Positions 11,726 through 24,040 of a stretch of 64,000 nt of DNA are shown piece by piece; positions within the stretch are counted from its first letter, which is position 1; every line of letters starts with the position of its first letter. The position numbers and the translations under genes were made by a program. The stretch lies in contig JAPQWV010000307.1 of the NCBI GenBank assembly GCA_027422505.1, positions 124,001 to 188,000 of the forward strand, read 5' to 3'. The notes below the pieces were generated by a model. The model was not told the origin of the DNA. It saw only the letters and a program-made list of their open reading frames with translations, and ran no database searches. Source of the DNA: Craterostigma plantagineum. Lineage: Eukaryota > Streptophyta > Magnoliopsida > Lamiales > Linderniaceae.

Positions 11726-12947
11726 GCAAAAACCTATCCCAATGTTCATCCTCTGGACTAATTTAGTCCACGATGTTTCGCGAGGAACAATTTAGTCCCC
11801 GATGTTTCGCGACGACTAATTTAGTCCCCGATGTTATCAAATTTGAACCAAATTGGTCCCGTCGTTAAATAACCATTAATGGATGGAAGAAGTTAATACG
11901 TGTCAACATGCGGTTAGCTAGACTTTAAAAAATCATAAGTTAAACTCCAAGGGGGGGGGGGGGGGGGGATTTTCAAAAAATAGAGTAGAAATAAAAAAAA
12001 AAGAGAAAATTACTAATAAATTAAATAAAAATATATATAATCAAATAAATAAGAAAAATAGAATGAAAATATATTAAGAATAATAAACTAAACAGTAAAA
12101 AAGAGAAAAATTCAAAAAAGGACAAAAAATAAAATAAAAAAGAAACACTTTTAAATTAAAAATCCAACAAAAGGGAACAAATTCAATAAAAAAAGAAAGG
12201 AATAACTAATAATTAAAATAATATAAAATAAAGAGACAATTAATAAAATTACAAATAAATTAAATTCATTTAAAAAACAAATTGATAATAAAATGTATTG
12301 AAATAATAAATTAAAATAGACAAAAAATACAAAATTAAAATAAATTCAGTAAAAAAAAAAAGAGAAAGAAAGTGTTAAAACTAAAAAAATCATAGATAAG
12401 AAAAAAAATAAAAAATATTTCTATATTGAAAAGTAAAAATAAGTAAAAACATAAAGTAGGATAAAAATGTCATTGAAAGTTGACAAGAATTCCCGATCTC
12501 GTCTCTGTCCAGTTAACGGGGATGCAGTCGTTCCAGTATATAGTTAGAAAAATTCGAGAACCGGGACGATTATGTCCTCATTAACTTGGCATGGGCGCTC
12601 TTCGTAAAACTTTTACAGACAATAATAAATAAATATATTTTTTACTTTTTTTTTAATCTTAAATTTTTATTTATAATTTTGTATTTTAATCCGCTCTCCC
12701 TGTTTATTTTTTATTTTCTCCTGTATTTTTTCTTTGTACAATTATTATTTTAAATTATCTTCATTCTCTCTTTCTTTTTTATTTGATTTTAATTTATTAT
12801 TTATAATTTTAGTTTTTTATTATTTATTATTTATATTTATGTGACTAGTAATTTTCACTTTTTTTAATTTTTTACTCTATTTTTTGAATTTTTTCTTTTT
12901 TTCTTTTGGTTTATTCCTCTTTTTTAATGTTTAATTTATGATTATTT
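11726..12947. mobile_element. Foldback DNA element A (right end truncated)
   Basis: The left end (from GCAAAAACC) carries repeated blocks like TTTAGTCCCCGATGTTTCGCG and then AT-rich arms. The core at about 12480-12610 is the reverse complement of the core in element B (about 14095-14250). The right arm stops near TTTAATTTATGATTATTTTAG without the terminal block that B has, so the right terminus appears lost. An 18-base G run lies at 11951-11968. There is no coding capacity; the superfamily is uncertain, with a Mutator-like origin possible. Confidence 0.65.
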
Positions 12948-13076
12948 TAGCCATTAAGCTATTTTTTTAAGAAAAAACGACTTCTATAATGGACCAATAA
13001 GTTATAAATAATAAAAATAAGTCTAAGTAATATAATAACTAAACTTTCTATTTATTTATAGTAATAATATGGGGCC

Positions 13077-13325
13077 AGGCCAATGAGCACTTAGGTCCAG
13101 TGGCCAAGGAGGAAGCCTTAAGAACTCGGGGGCTAAGGTCATGGGATCGAATCTCACCTCCCCCAAATTCTTAAGTAGTCCCAATGGAATTTTCCCATGA
13201 CTATCGTGTTGGGTAAATTTGGGGCGTGTTTACCTAGTCCCTGGAGATCTAGTCACATCCTCGGAATGTATGGCGTAAGCCCATAGCTGGTTGAGTGGGG
13301 ATACTCCAGGGTTGTAAAAATATAT
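13077..13325 (+). mobile_element. tRNA-derived SINE with 15 bp target duplication
   Basis: The head contains a pol III box A-like GGTCCAGTGGCCAAGG and a box B-like GGGATCGAATCTC about 45 bases downstream, as in tRNA-derived plant SINEs. It is flanked by perfect copies of TAATAATATGGGGCC at 13062-13076 and 13326-13340. It is about 250 bp and ends in a short A/T-rich tail. The flanking 12950-13620 bases show nothing else that I recognise. Confidence 0.85.
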
Positions 13326-13621
13326 TAATAATATGGGGCCTCCAATGTGATTAGAACTGGGGCCCATGAATCGGAAAAAACGGCCCTTGTCTTTTTGTTA
13401 AGTAGACGCATGTTAGTTATCACGTGGAATTCGAACAGCTATATTTATGTGAGACAGGTGTGCAGCACAGCTTTATGTGTCGATTGCATTTGTCTTGTAG
13501 CAGATTTTCACAATTGAATTACTTCACTTGAAAGCAGCTTTCTTGGTTCTGTTCTGCACATGCATGTGCACGTTCACAGTAGTAAACAATATTTTCCTAA
13601 AAGAAAAGTTTTTGATTTCTA

Positions 13622-14951
13622 GCAAAATCTAAAATGATCCCCAATGTTTACCTTATATACCAATTTAGTCCCCGATATTTCGCGATAACCAATTTAGTCC
13701 CCGATGTTATCGAATTTTAATTGGTTTCCGCCGTTAAGCCGCTAATTTGGATGGAAGTTGACCCGTGTCGACATGCGATTGGCGAGACTTAAAAAAATCA
13801 TGAAGTAAAAAAGGGGAAATAATCCAAAAAAGGAAAATAAAAAATAAAAAACAGAGTAAAAATTATAACATAAGAGATGATTACTAATACATTAAATAAA
13901 AATAAATAATAATAAAAAATAAAATTTAAAAATGATCAATAAAAAAAGAAAGAGAGAATGACAATATATTGAAAATAATAAATTAAACAAAGAAAAAATA
14001 CAAGAGAAAAATAAAAAATAAATAGGGAGAGCAGGTTAAAAAAAATAAAAAAAATTAAGATTTAAAAAAAAAGTAAAAAAAAATATATTTATTTATTAAT
14101 GCCTCTAAAATTTTTACGAAGACTGTCTCTGCCAAGTTAATAAGGACATAATCGCCAGCTCTCGAATTTTTTTTAACAAATATACTGGGACGATTGCATC
14201 CCCGTTAACTGGACAGAGACGGGATCGGAAATTCTCGTAACTTTCGTTGATATTTTTATCCTATTTGATTTTTTTTCTTACGTATTTTTAGTTTTTAATA
14301 ATAAACAAATATTTTTTTATATTTTTTATTTTAATGTTTTCTCTATCTTTTTTGTTTATTTTTTACTTAAGTTATTTTAATTTTATATTTTTTTCTCTAT
14401 TTTAATTTCTTATTTTAATACATTTTATTATAATCTATTTTCAATTGAGTTTAATTTATTTGTAATTTAATTAATTCTCCCTTTATTTTTATTTTATTAT
14501 TTTTTTTAATTTTTTGTTTTCTGGATTTTCTAATTTATTAGTTTTTTCTTTTTTCTTTTGAATTTTTTGCTTATTAATGTTCAATTTATAATTTTTAATA
14601 CATTTTCATTATCTCTTTCTTATTTATTTGATTTTAATTAATTATTTTTAAATTTTATTTTTTATTATTTATTAATTTTTTATTTAATTTATTGGTAATT
14701 TTCTCTCTCTTTTTATTGTTTACTCTATTTTTTGAATTTTCCCCCTTTTTGGAGTTTAATTTATGATTTTTTAAGTCTGGTCAATTGCATGTCGATGTGT
14801 GTTAGCTTCCATCCAAATTAACGGCTATTTAACGGTGGGGACCAATTTGGTTCAAATTCGATAACATCGGGGACTAAATTGTTCCTCGCGAAACATTTAT
14901 GACTAAATTTGTCTAGAGGATAAACATTGGGGACCATTTTTTGGTTTCTGC
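13622..14951. mobile_element. Foldback DNA element B (complete)
   Basis: The two ends are long inverted repeats of about 150-200 bp: GCAAAATC...CCCCAATGTTTACC on the left and, reverse-complemented, GCAGAAACC...CCCCAATGTTTATCC on the right, both followed by TTTAGTCCCCGATGTTATCG-type blocks. Between them are very AT-rich arms around a GC-richer core with AAGTTAATAAGGACATAATC and GTTAACTGGACAGAGACGGG. It encodes nothing. The target duplication is not clear. Element A is a sister copy in the opposite orientation. Confidence 0.7.
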
Positions 14952-15289
14952 CCCTTTTATTCTCAAATGAAAGTTTCATTAAAAACCTACCAATTTTACA
15001 TGGACTAAATAGATCAGATGCATCTTCTGGTAACATTCGACTGTCCAGAAGGGAAGAAGTTCTCAACAAGAGAGAAACAAACACGCACAAAATGAAACAA
15101 CAGACAAACAAGCGCAAACAAGTCCGCGGAAAAGCAAAATATTAAGATCTGACAAATATCCTTTTCTTTTTCCTACTCAATTAGGAATAGTAAACTATCA
15201 TTTAAAAAAATAGGAAATTCCCTTTCAAGCCAATTTAGGGTTTGAAATTCTTGTTGAGTACTTCCCGAATTCAATACTGTTTTGATTAT

Positions 15290-15965
15290 TATGCCAACTG
15301 TTATATCTTATTATATCACTAATAATGTTATTGTCATAATATTGAAATAAAACAGGACATTACTCCAACTGTTCTCGTAATTATACCAACGTTTAGCATA
15401 TTATACCAATAAAAGTGAACATTATACTAATATTCGTATAATAACAAACAGTTGGTATAATATTCAATTCTAGCATTATTGCGACAATAATGTGTATAAT
15501 GTCCAATTTTATTTACATAAAATTATAATAATGTTATTTTGTTGGTATAATTAACAATAACAATTGGTATATTAAACAACAGTTAGTATAATGTCCAATT
15601 TTGTGGTATAAAATTATAATTACACTATTTTATTGGTATAATAACAGAATTAGATAGTATAATTTCTACAATTTCTGGTATAATAACAAATCAATCGGTA
15701 TAATGTCCAATTTTGCGTTATAAATTACAATAACATTATTCATTGGTATAATAACGGAAACAACTAGTATAATATCTACAATTTCTGGTACAATAGCAAA
15801 ATCAGTTTGTATAATGTCCAATTTCGCATTATAAAATTAGGATAGCGATATTTATTAGTATAATAACGAAAGCAGTTGGTATAATTTCAACAGTTTCTGA
15901 TATGATTTCAATTTTATTGAGAATTGGTATAATAACGAGTTTTGTTTGTATAACTCATATTTTAC
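15290..15965. repeat. Degenerate tandem repeat, unit about 105 bp
   Basis: The motif GTATAATGTCCAATTTTG recurs near 15493, 15588, 15700 and 15807, interleaved with GGTATAATAAC blocks, which gives a rough unit of 95-107 bp. The part after 15547 is copied in the second half of the 5.86 kb duplication (21406-21825). No coding sequence is present. From 14952 to 15290 nothing was recognised. Confidence 0.6.
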
Positions 15966-15969
15966 GGCC

Positions 15970-16760
15970 CATGCAATGTCCCTATGTTATTTGAGGTTAC
16001 AACTCCCGTCCTTATATGTTTGATTATCAACCATTTTTGCCTTAATCCTAATTTTCGTTAAATATTAACGTTTCTATTAGCAAACACAAATATAAAAAAA
16101 TAAGAATACATAAAATGGATGTAAAATGGACTTTCGAAACAATTAGGTGGTTTATCTTCCCTAGCGTTAGTAGAACTCTAACTCATCGTCGACTAAATAA
16201 TATGAAATGACGTTATTAGGATTGCGGATATTCATAGTGAAGAATGAAAATAACTACATTGCAACAATACGAAGAAGCTGAGGTCGCTAGCTTGGGAAGT
16301 CTATCAAAATCCTCTTTAGGGTTTTGCCGATCTATTTTTAGGTGGTGTGGTGGGGAAGATGAATTCTTACTAGGGTTAAGAACGTTAATTTGGGTAAATT
16401 GGGGAGGAAGGTTGCTATATGTCTTCTTATACTTTTTCATATTTGTATTTGCTAATACAAACGTTAGTTTTTAACGGAAATTAGATTAAGACGAAATTTG
16501 TTGATAATAAAACATATAAGTTCGAAATTTGTAACCTCAAATAATGTAGAGATGAAAAATTGTACACAGTAATATAAGGACAAAAATTGTCACATCAAAT
16601 ATAATAAGTACGGAAATTGCACATACAACAAAATATAAGGACGAAAGTTGTAACCTCAAATAATATAGACGAAGATTGCAAGGATGGTAGCGAAAATTGT
16701 AATATCAAATAGTATTAGGACGAAAATTTAACGAACAATAAAATATGAGGACGAGAATTG
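15970..16760. mobile_element. Foldback element with a unique central segment (copy 1)
   Basis: About 135 bp at 15970-16100 is an inverted copy of 16430-16565: both read TATTTGAGGTTACAA...TATATGTTT.ATTATCAAC...TATTAGCAAA.ACAAATAT in opposite directions. Short direct units of the type GGACGAAAATTGTAACCTCAA then continue to about 16760. The central 330 bp is less AT-rich and open on both strands, but matches no protein I recognise. The superfamily is unknown. Confidence 0.55.
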
Positions 16761-17228
16761 TAATTCGGCCAGTTTTGTTTGTATAATTCATGCAAAATTA
16801 TTGTTTAACTTTTTTGAACGCGTGAGGCATAGGTATTTTCGTCTTTTCGATGTTGAAAAGACCATTTCATGTACTGAACAATAATAAATATATTAAATCG
16901 GTATTGAACAGGAAAAACTCTTTCGAGGGATATTTAACAGGAAATTCAAAACATGAAAGGGACTGAAAAAGGGACATTCCCCTAAAAAAAATTACATATT
17001 CCACTTTACCCCTATTTCAACCATGTTAAAAGCATCCATCCGTGTTTCACTTAATACACATCACATATGTCACTTTCTCAAATGATACTTGATTGTACCC
17101 AACTGCGTAGGATAGGCAAGACCTATTGAGCAACCATCTATCCTTGTTGGATTGACATTATGGATCGGGTAATATCTTAACGGTTTATGTAATCATATGA
17201 ATCATATTATGTGAATTTAACCCATTTG

Positions 17229-17330
17229 CAGCCTCATTCTTGGGTTATATAAGCCTATAGATAATTGAATGAAACTCCATACACTTAGTTATATAAACCT
17301 GTAGACAATTGAACAAACTCCAGTGTCAGA
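17229..17330 (+). repeat. Duplicated TATA-containing segment, about 50 bp twice
   Basis: GTTATATAAGCCTATAGA.AATTGAA..AAACTCCA occurs twice in a row, each copy with a TATATAA box. The surrounding 16980-17400 looks like remnant LTR or promoter sequence of an unidentified element. It is also present in the second duplication copy near 23090-23190. Confidence 0.5.
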
Positions 17331-17586
17331 GAAAAAAAGATCATATATAATTTGTTTCTATTTTCAAGTCATGTATTTAATAAGCGGGAAATTGGGATTT
17401 GGGGCATAGTTTTGAAGACCGGACTGGACCGGCCGATTCCGACCGGACCGGTAAAAATTCACTCTGGTCCCGGTCCATTTTTTTTTAATTTAGAAATAAA
17501 TAAATATTTTGTTTGAAATATATTATTTAAAATAGAAAACCAATAAATTGATTTGGTCTAGTGGTGAAGTTGTAGGTATTTACTTA

Positions 17587-17913
17587 GGTTGCGTTTGGAT
17601 TGGCGTATTTGAACGAAATCGCGTGATTTGAAATCATGAATTTCAAAATCTTAATTTCAAATCCAAATCCATTGTTTGGCAAAACGTTAGGATTTCGAAA
17701 TTCGGATTTCAAAATGAAGTTCGACCTCAAGCGCTCGAGTAGCTCGTCGAACTCGACTTCTAACTTTTTGTTAAAATATTAAAAAGTACAAAAAATGAAA
17801 TAAAAACAAACTTGTAGGACGGCTTGCGAGCTTTCGAGCACCTACGAGTGAGCTCGAGCTCGAGCCGGTTCATCGAGCTCACGAGTAAGCTCGACTCATC
17901 ATTTACCCATCAC

Positions 17914-17950
<37 letters not shown>

Positions 17951-18177
17951 TATTGCTATTATTTATTATTATTATTTGCGAAAAACTCATTGCCTACTCA
18001 ACTTCGAATTTCGAAAGCGGACCAATTTGACATGGGATTTCAAATCCGACAAATAATAAGCGTTTCGATTTGACATCGGATTTGACCGGAATCGAAATCC
18101 AAATCCACTCGATTGCCAAACGGTAGATTTGGGCCAAATCCGGATTTCAAATTGAAATCCGGAATCCAAACGGAGCA
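17587..18177. mobile_element. PIF/Harbinger-like MITE with TTA target duplication (copy 1)
   Basis: The ends are GGTTGCGTTTGGATT and AATCCAAACGGAGCA, an imperfect terminal inverted repeat, flanked by TTA on both sides (17584-17586, 18178-18180). The interior is built of GGATTTCAAATCC-like inverted repeats and an (ATT)n microsatellite near 17917-17951. The 3 bp TTA duplication is typical of Harbinger elements. No coding capacity. Confidence 0.65.
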
Positions 18178-18297
18178 TTAATGGGCTTGGATTTGAATCC
18201 ATCCAACATCATGATTTTTATTTTATAATTAACTTATTAACTTGTCCCCAAATTCATAGAGTTAATAATTGACATACAATTAATTTATCAACCCACG

Positions 18298-18537
18298 TGT
18301 TATAAACATTATTTTATACGGATGTCCACTCAACATCTTCTTTATCTCATAACCTTCTCATTATCTCTCATTCACCCCTCCTCTTTATGTTACATTAAGT
18401 CTTTATTATTGTTGTACCCATGATCTTTTGTGATCAAGGTAAAGGCTTCACCTCAAGCCTATAGATAGAGGCAATTGTACAAGTCAATGGAAGAATTTCT
18501 CTTATGTTTTGTACTCTCTTGCAATAATTTCACGACA
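18298..18537 (+). repeat. copia 5' LTR, duplication copy 1
   Basis: It begins TGTTATAAACATTATTTTAT and ends AATTTCACGACA (240 bp), followed by CGTTATCACCAAG, which resembles the Met-type primer-binding region of many copia elements. The matching 3' LTR starts at 30175. The direction of transcription is rightward. Confidence 0.75.
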
Positions 18538-18591
18538 CGTTATCACCAAGACTCTCTAGCCAAGGCCTTTGTTTCTATTACACATTTCGTT

Positions 18592-19640
18592 ATGGCTAAC
18601 CTCGCAAAACTTGAGTTTGTTGCTCTTGATATCGCGGGGAAGAATTACTTGTCATGGGTTCTAGATGTGGAAATTCATCTAGATGCTAATGGTCTTGGTG
18701 AGACCATAAAAGTCGAAAATGAAGCCACTAATCAGGAAAAGGCCAAAGCAATGATATTTCTCCATCACCATCTTGACGACGGCTGAAATGTGAGTATCTG
18801 AGGATCAAAGATCCACTTATCTTGTGGACAAGCTTGAAGGAAAGGTACGATCATCAAAAGGCGGTTACTCTTCCACGAGCTCGTTACGATTGGATACACT
18901 TGCGTCTGCAAGATTTCAAAATAGTAAGTGAGTATAATTCAGCGATCTTTAGAATCTGTTTCTCAGTTGCAACTATGTGGCGAAAAAGTGGCCAACGAAT
19001 ACATGTTGGAGAAAACTTTCTCCACTTTTCACACATCGAATGTGCTCCTGCAGCAGTAATATCGTGAGAAAGGGGTCTAAAAAGTATTCTCATATATTTT
19101 CTTGTCTTCTTGTTGCTGAACAAAAACAATGAGCTTTTGTTGAAAAATCATGAGGCTCGTCCAACTGGTGCTGCACTATTCCCTGATGTAAACACGTCAG
19201 CCCATGATTATAAGCAAGTTAGAGGACGTGGTCATGGTTGTGGATGTGGAAGGAACCGTTACAATCGTGGTGATCATAGCAAAAATATAACTCACCACCA
19301 TAAGTGGAAGGGTAACAACAATGAAAAAGATGGTGATCAAGGTAAAAAGAAAGTGGAAAATGAATGCCACCGCTTGAAAGGTCATTGATCTCGTACTTGT
19401 CGTACGCCAAAGCATATCGTCGACCTCTATCGGGCATCGTTGAAGAAAAAGGAGAAAAATGTTGATACAAACTTTCTTAGTGATCTTGGTCTCGTCGACG
19501 ATGGCTTTAATGATATTACTTCTTTAGTGTTGCGGATTTCTTTGTCAATAACCCCGAAAGTGAAACTACTGGTAGTCACAACGAAGGTGAAACTACTGTA
19601 AATCGCCCTGAAGGTGATGATCCTAGAAATGTCTAAGAAG
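18592..19640 (+). pseudogene. copia gag remnant, duplication copy 1
   Basis: It opens MANLAKLEFVALDIAGKNY at 18592, continues as WTSLKERYDHQKAVTLPRAR in the same region after a stop, and reaches a degenerate zinc-knuckle tail (C.RLKGH) near 19380. Order and motifs match copia gag of the kind that begins with an xLxFxALDIxGxNYLxW segment. Several stops and frame changes break it. Confidence 0.75.
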
Positions 19641-19953
19641 TCTTTTCAATTATTGTGATGTGACAAATAATATTTTAATTTCCATTATATTTAAGATTTC
19701 TCTTAATCTTTATAAATTAATATTATTTTATTTTGCTCTTTTGAAGAAAATGGACGTCTCGTACGAATGACAAAGAATTATGTCTAATAGACAGCACAAC
19801 AGCACATTCAATATTTAAAGACAAGAAATACTTCTCTTCTCTCGTGTTGAAAGAATCACAACAATATGTGGTAGTACAAATATTATCGAAAGCCCGGGAA
19901 GAGCAATTATAATTTTGCCTCAAGGAACGAAATTTTCCATCAACGATGCATTA

Positions 19954-20895
19954 TGTTACCCTCAGGATTTTTGGCTAACGGTAAACTATAGAATCGCCAG
20001 CGAACTAGAAGGCACGAGAAGAGAAATGGCGAATGGGGGGATAATCCCCGACAAGCAGGATTGAGGATCTGAGGAAAGAGGACGTTGCTTGTGAAACTCT
20101 CCGAGAAAGGGATAAAAACCCCGAGAAGGGTGGTCTCCATGCCGAGGAGAAGCAACCTGACTGAGACGGTCGGACCGGAGGAGAGGAGTGCTACACGCGC
20201 AACCAGAGCAATAAAGGTAATGAGACTGGACAGCGCGGGTTCCCCCGAGAAGAAAGCCGAAGCCCGAGCATTACGATGCTGTGGTAAGAAAGAGAGGTCA
20301 AGAGGGAAGATAAGGGGAGAGGATTCGATTCAAGAGGTCAAGTCCGAGAGGTCATGAACTGCCTGAGGGGAAACCGCCCGAGAACAAACCACCTGAGAAC
20401 AGAAGAGTTGGGAAGATGAGACCGAGCAGCGTCGAAACTCCTTAAGCGAGGCAAGAGCCCGAGTGGGATGGCCCTGTGGTGGCAAGAAGGAGTCAAGGAG
20501 GAAAACAAATGAGAGAACGAAAGGTTGAGAACGCGGGTGATGGAAAGCCCACGTTCCACCCATGAAGCTCGCGAGAAAAGCGGGCTAGGGTGAAAGACTA
20601 GGTCAAGGCAAGACGAATTGAGGTTAGTATAAATAGTAATGGTCAGTTCATCCAGATACGGTTTCGAAATAACTAAAATCATTTACGAGCCTAGACACCT
20701 GTTTTTCACCCGTTTTCTAACTTAAGCATGGAGGGGCTACGCCGACACCAACACCGGCCCCCTTCTGACGTGTTTTCGAGTTTTGGGTGTTGGGTCGATG
20801 GATAAGACCGACGAACACACGTCGGAGGGGTCACAAGGGAAAGAGCAGTCGCGCTAACCATCGTTTCAAGAAGTCGTTTTACGCGGTCCACATAA
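19954..20895 (+). mobile_element. Solo LTR, probably Ty3/gypsy, inserted in the copia element (copy 1)
   Basis: A 942 bp block beginning TGTTACCCTCAGG and ending GGTCCACATAA is flanked by CATTA (19949-19953 and 20896-20900). The copia reading frame (DAL...SKSNRNLLSF) resumes exactly when the block and one CATTA are removed. A TATA box (TATAAATA at 20628) followed by a GC-rich region with GGCTACGCCGACACC is typical of an LTR. No coding frame and no second LTR are present, so it is a solo LTR. The 3' end AA instead of CA is unusual. Confidence 0.75.
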
Positions 20896-21405
20896 CATTA
20901 TATTCTTCAAAGTCCAATAGAAATTTGTTGAGTTTTAAAGATATCCGCAGATTGAGACTAACGATGAAGGTAAAAATGAATACTTGTATATTACAAGTAT
21001 TACTTCCGAAGAGAAAGTTGTATTGGAAAAGTTACCTTCTTATTCCTCAGGATTGTACTACAGCATATTTCTACGTTTGAATCATATACAATTGTAAATC
21101 AGAAGTTTAAAAGTGATGATGAATTTATTATTTGGCATAACCGGCTAGGCCATCGCGGTTCTATAATGATGTGAAGAATTATTGAGAATTCATGTGGTCA
21201 TTCTTTGAATAATCAAAAAATACTTCGATTTAATGAATTCTCTTGTTGGATGCTCTCAAGGAAAATTAATTATTCCGCCTTCGTAATTAAAAATAAGAAA
21301 CGAATCTCCTAAATTTTTGGACCGTATACATCGCGATATATCTGGGCCTATTCACCCACCGTGTGAACCAATTTTATTATTTTAATCGATGCATCGACGA
21401 GTGGT
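20896..21405 (+). pseudogene. copia protease/integrase fragment ending at the duplication junction
   Basis: SKSNRNLLSFKDIR is readable just after the solo LTR, then a 13 bp gap relative to copy 2. The integrase start continues until the junction at 21402-21405, where the sequence jumps back to the flank repeat. The fragment cannot encode a protein. Confidence 0.75.
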
Positions 21406-21829
21406 ATAAAATTAACAATAACAATTGGTATATTAAACAACAGTTAGTATAATGTCCAATTTTGTGGTATAAAATTATAATTACACTATTTATTGGTATA
21501 ATAACAGAATTAGATAGTATAATTTCTACAATTTCTGGTATAATAACAAATCAATCGGTATAATGTCCAATTTTGCGTTATAAATTACAATAACATTATT
21601 CATTGGTATAATAACGGAAACAACTAGTATAATATCTACAATTTCTGGTACAATAGCAAAATCAGTTTGTATAATGTCCAATTTCGCATTATAAAATTAG
21701 GATAGCGATATTTATTAGTATAATAACGAAAGCAGTTGGTATAATTTCAACAGTTTCTGATATGATTTCAATTTTATTGAGAATTGGTATAATAACGAGT
21801 TTTGTTTGTATAACTCATATTTTACGGCC

Positions 21830-22620
21830 CATGCAATGTCCCTATGTTATTTGAGGTTACAACTCCCGTCCTTATATGTTTGATTATCAACCATTTTTGC
21901 CTTAATCCTAATTTTCGTTAAATATTAACGTTTCTATTAGCAAACACAAATATAAAAAAATAAGAATACATAAAATGGATGTAAAATGGACTTTCGAAAC
22001 AATTAGGTGGTTTATCTTCCCTAGCGTTAGTAGAACTCTAACTCATCGTCGACTAAATAATATGAAATGACGTTATTAGGATTGCGGATATTCATAGTGA
22101 AGAATGAAAATAACTACATTGCAACAATACGAAGAAGCTGAGGTCGCTAGCTTGGGAAGTCTATCAAAATCCTCTTTAGGGTTTTGCCGATCTATTTTTA
22201 GGTGGTGTGGTGGGGAAGATGAATTCTTACTAGGGTTAAGAACGTTAATTTGGGTAAATTGGGGAGGAAGGTTGCTATATGTCTTCTTATACTTTTTCAT
22301 ATTTGTATTTGCTAATACAAACGTTAGTTTTTAACGGAAATTAGATTAAGACGAAATTTGTTGATAATAAAACATATAAGTTCGAAATTTGTAACCTCAA
22401 ATAATGTAGAGATGAAAAATTGTACACAGTAATATAAGGACAAAAATTGTCACATCAAATATAATAAGTACGGAAATTGCACATACAACAAAATATAAGG
22501 ACGAAAGTTGTAACCTCAAATAATATAGACGAAGATTGCAAGGATGGTAGCGAAAATTGTAATATCAAATAGTATTAGGACGAAAATTTAACGAACAATA
22601 AAATATGAGGACGAGAATTG
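21830..22620. mobile_element. Foldback element with a unique central segment (copy 2)
   Basis: Near-identical copy of 15970-16760, carried along by the 5.86 kb duplication; it is not an independent insertion. Confidence 0.55.
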
Positions 22621-23446
22621 TAATTCGGCCAGTTTTGTTTGTATAATTCATGCAAAATTATTGTTTAACTTTTTTGAACGCGTGAGGCATAGGTATTTTC
22701 GTCTTTTCGATGTTGAAAAGACCATTTCATGTACTGAACAATAATAAATATATTAAATCGGTATTGAACAGGAAAAACTCTTTCGAGGGATATTTAACAG
22801 GAAATTCAAAACATGAAAGGGACTGAAAAAGGGACATTCCCCTAAAAAAAATTACATATTCCACTTTACCCCTATTTCAACCATGTTAAAAGCATCCATC
22901 CGTGTTTCACTTAATACACATCACATATGTCACTTTCTCAAATGATACTTGATTGTACCCAACTGCGTAGGATAGGCAAGACCTATTGAGCAACCATCTA
23001 TCCTTGTTGGATTGACATTATGGATCGGGTAATATCTTAACGGTTTATGTAATCATATGAATCATATTATGTGAATTTAACCCATTTGCAGCCTCATTCT
23101 TGGGTTATATAAGCCTATAGATAATTGAATGAAACTCCATACACTTAGTTATATAAACCTGTAGACAATTGAACAAACTCCAGTGTCAGAGAAAAAAAGA
23201 TCATATATAATTTGTTTCTATTTTCAAGTCATGTATTTAATAAGCGGGAAATTGGGATTTGGGGCATAGTTTTGAAGACCGGACTGGACCGGCCGATTCC
23301 GACCGGACCGGTAAAAATTCACTCTGGTCCCGGTCCATTTTTTTTTAATTTAGAAATAAATAAATATTTTGTTTGAAATATATTATTTAAAATAGAAAAC
23401 CAATAAATTGATTTGGTCTAGTGGTGAAGTTGTAGGTATTTACTTA

Positions 23447-23773
23447 GGTTGCGTTTGGATTGGCGTATTTGAACGAAATCGCGTGATTTGAAATCATGAA
23501 TTTGAAAATCTTAATTTCAAATCCAAATCCATTGTTTGGCAAAACGTTAGGATTTCGAAATTCGGATTTCAAAATGAAGTTCGACCTCAAGCGCTCGAGT
23601 AGCTCGTCGAACTCGACTTCTAACTTTTTGTTAAAATATTAAAAAGTACAAAAAATGAAATAAAAACAAACTAGTAGGACGGCTTGCGAGCTTTCGAGCA
23701 CCTACGAGTGAGCTCGAGCTCGAGCCGGTTCATCGAGCTCACGAGTAAGCTCGACTCATCATTTACCCATCAC

Positions 23774-23813
<40 letters not shown>

Positions 23814-24040
23814 TATTGCTATTATTTATTATTATTATTTGCGAAAAACTCATTGCCTACTCAACTTCGAATTTCGAAAGCGGACCAATTTGACATGGGA
23901 TTTCAAATCCGACAAATAATAAGCGTTTCGATTTGACATCGGATTTGACCGGAATCGAAATCCAAATCCACTCGATTGCCAAACGGTAGATTTGGGCCAA
24001 ATCCGGATTTCAAATTGAAATCCGGAATCCAAACGGAGCA
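23447..24040. mobile_element. PIF/Harbinger-like MITE (copy 2)
   Basis: Copy of 17587-18177 inside the duplication, with one extra ATT unit in the microsatellite and two base changes nearby. TTA flanks it on both sides. Confidence 0.65.

Larger units (their letters stand above)
15547..21405. repeat. First copy of a 5.86 kb direct duplication
   Basis: This segment is repeated next to itself at 21406-27279. It spans the tandem-repeat tail, a foldback element, a Harbinger-like MITE, the 5' LTR and gag of a copia element, a solo LTR and the first part of integrase. By eye the copies differ at about nine or ten places: a few single-base changes, several one- or two-base indels, one extra ATT in a microsatellite, and 13 bp (near 20946) missing here but present near 26812. 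That is well above 99% identity. Confidence 0.9.

Noticed and set aside
14818..15117. Minus-strand 99-codon frame with a hydrophobic start
   Set aside because: Its second half runs into the terminal repeat of foldback element B; no domain and no splice support.
17824..18030. Small protein with a run of tyrosines
   Set aside because: The Tyr run is an (ATT)n microsatellite inside a MITE; the length differs by one unit between the two copies.
20338..20682. Minus-strand 114-codon frame, and its copy at 26199
   Set aside because: Lies antisense inside the solo LTR; LTR sequence is not protein-coding there.
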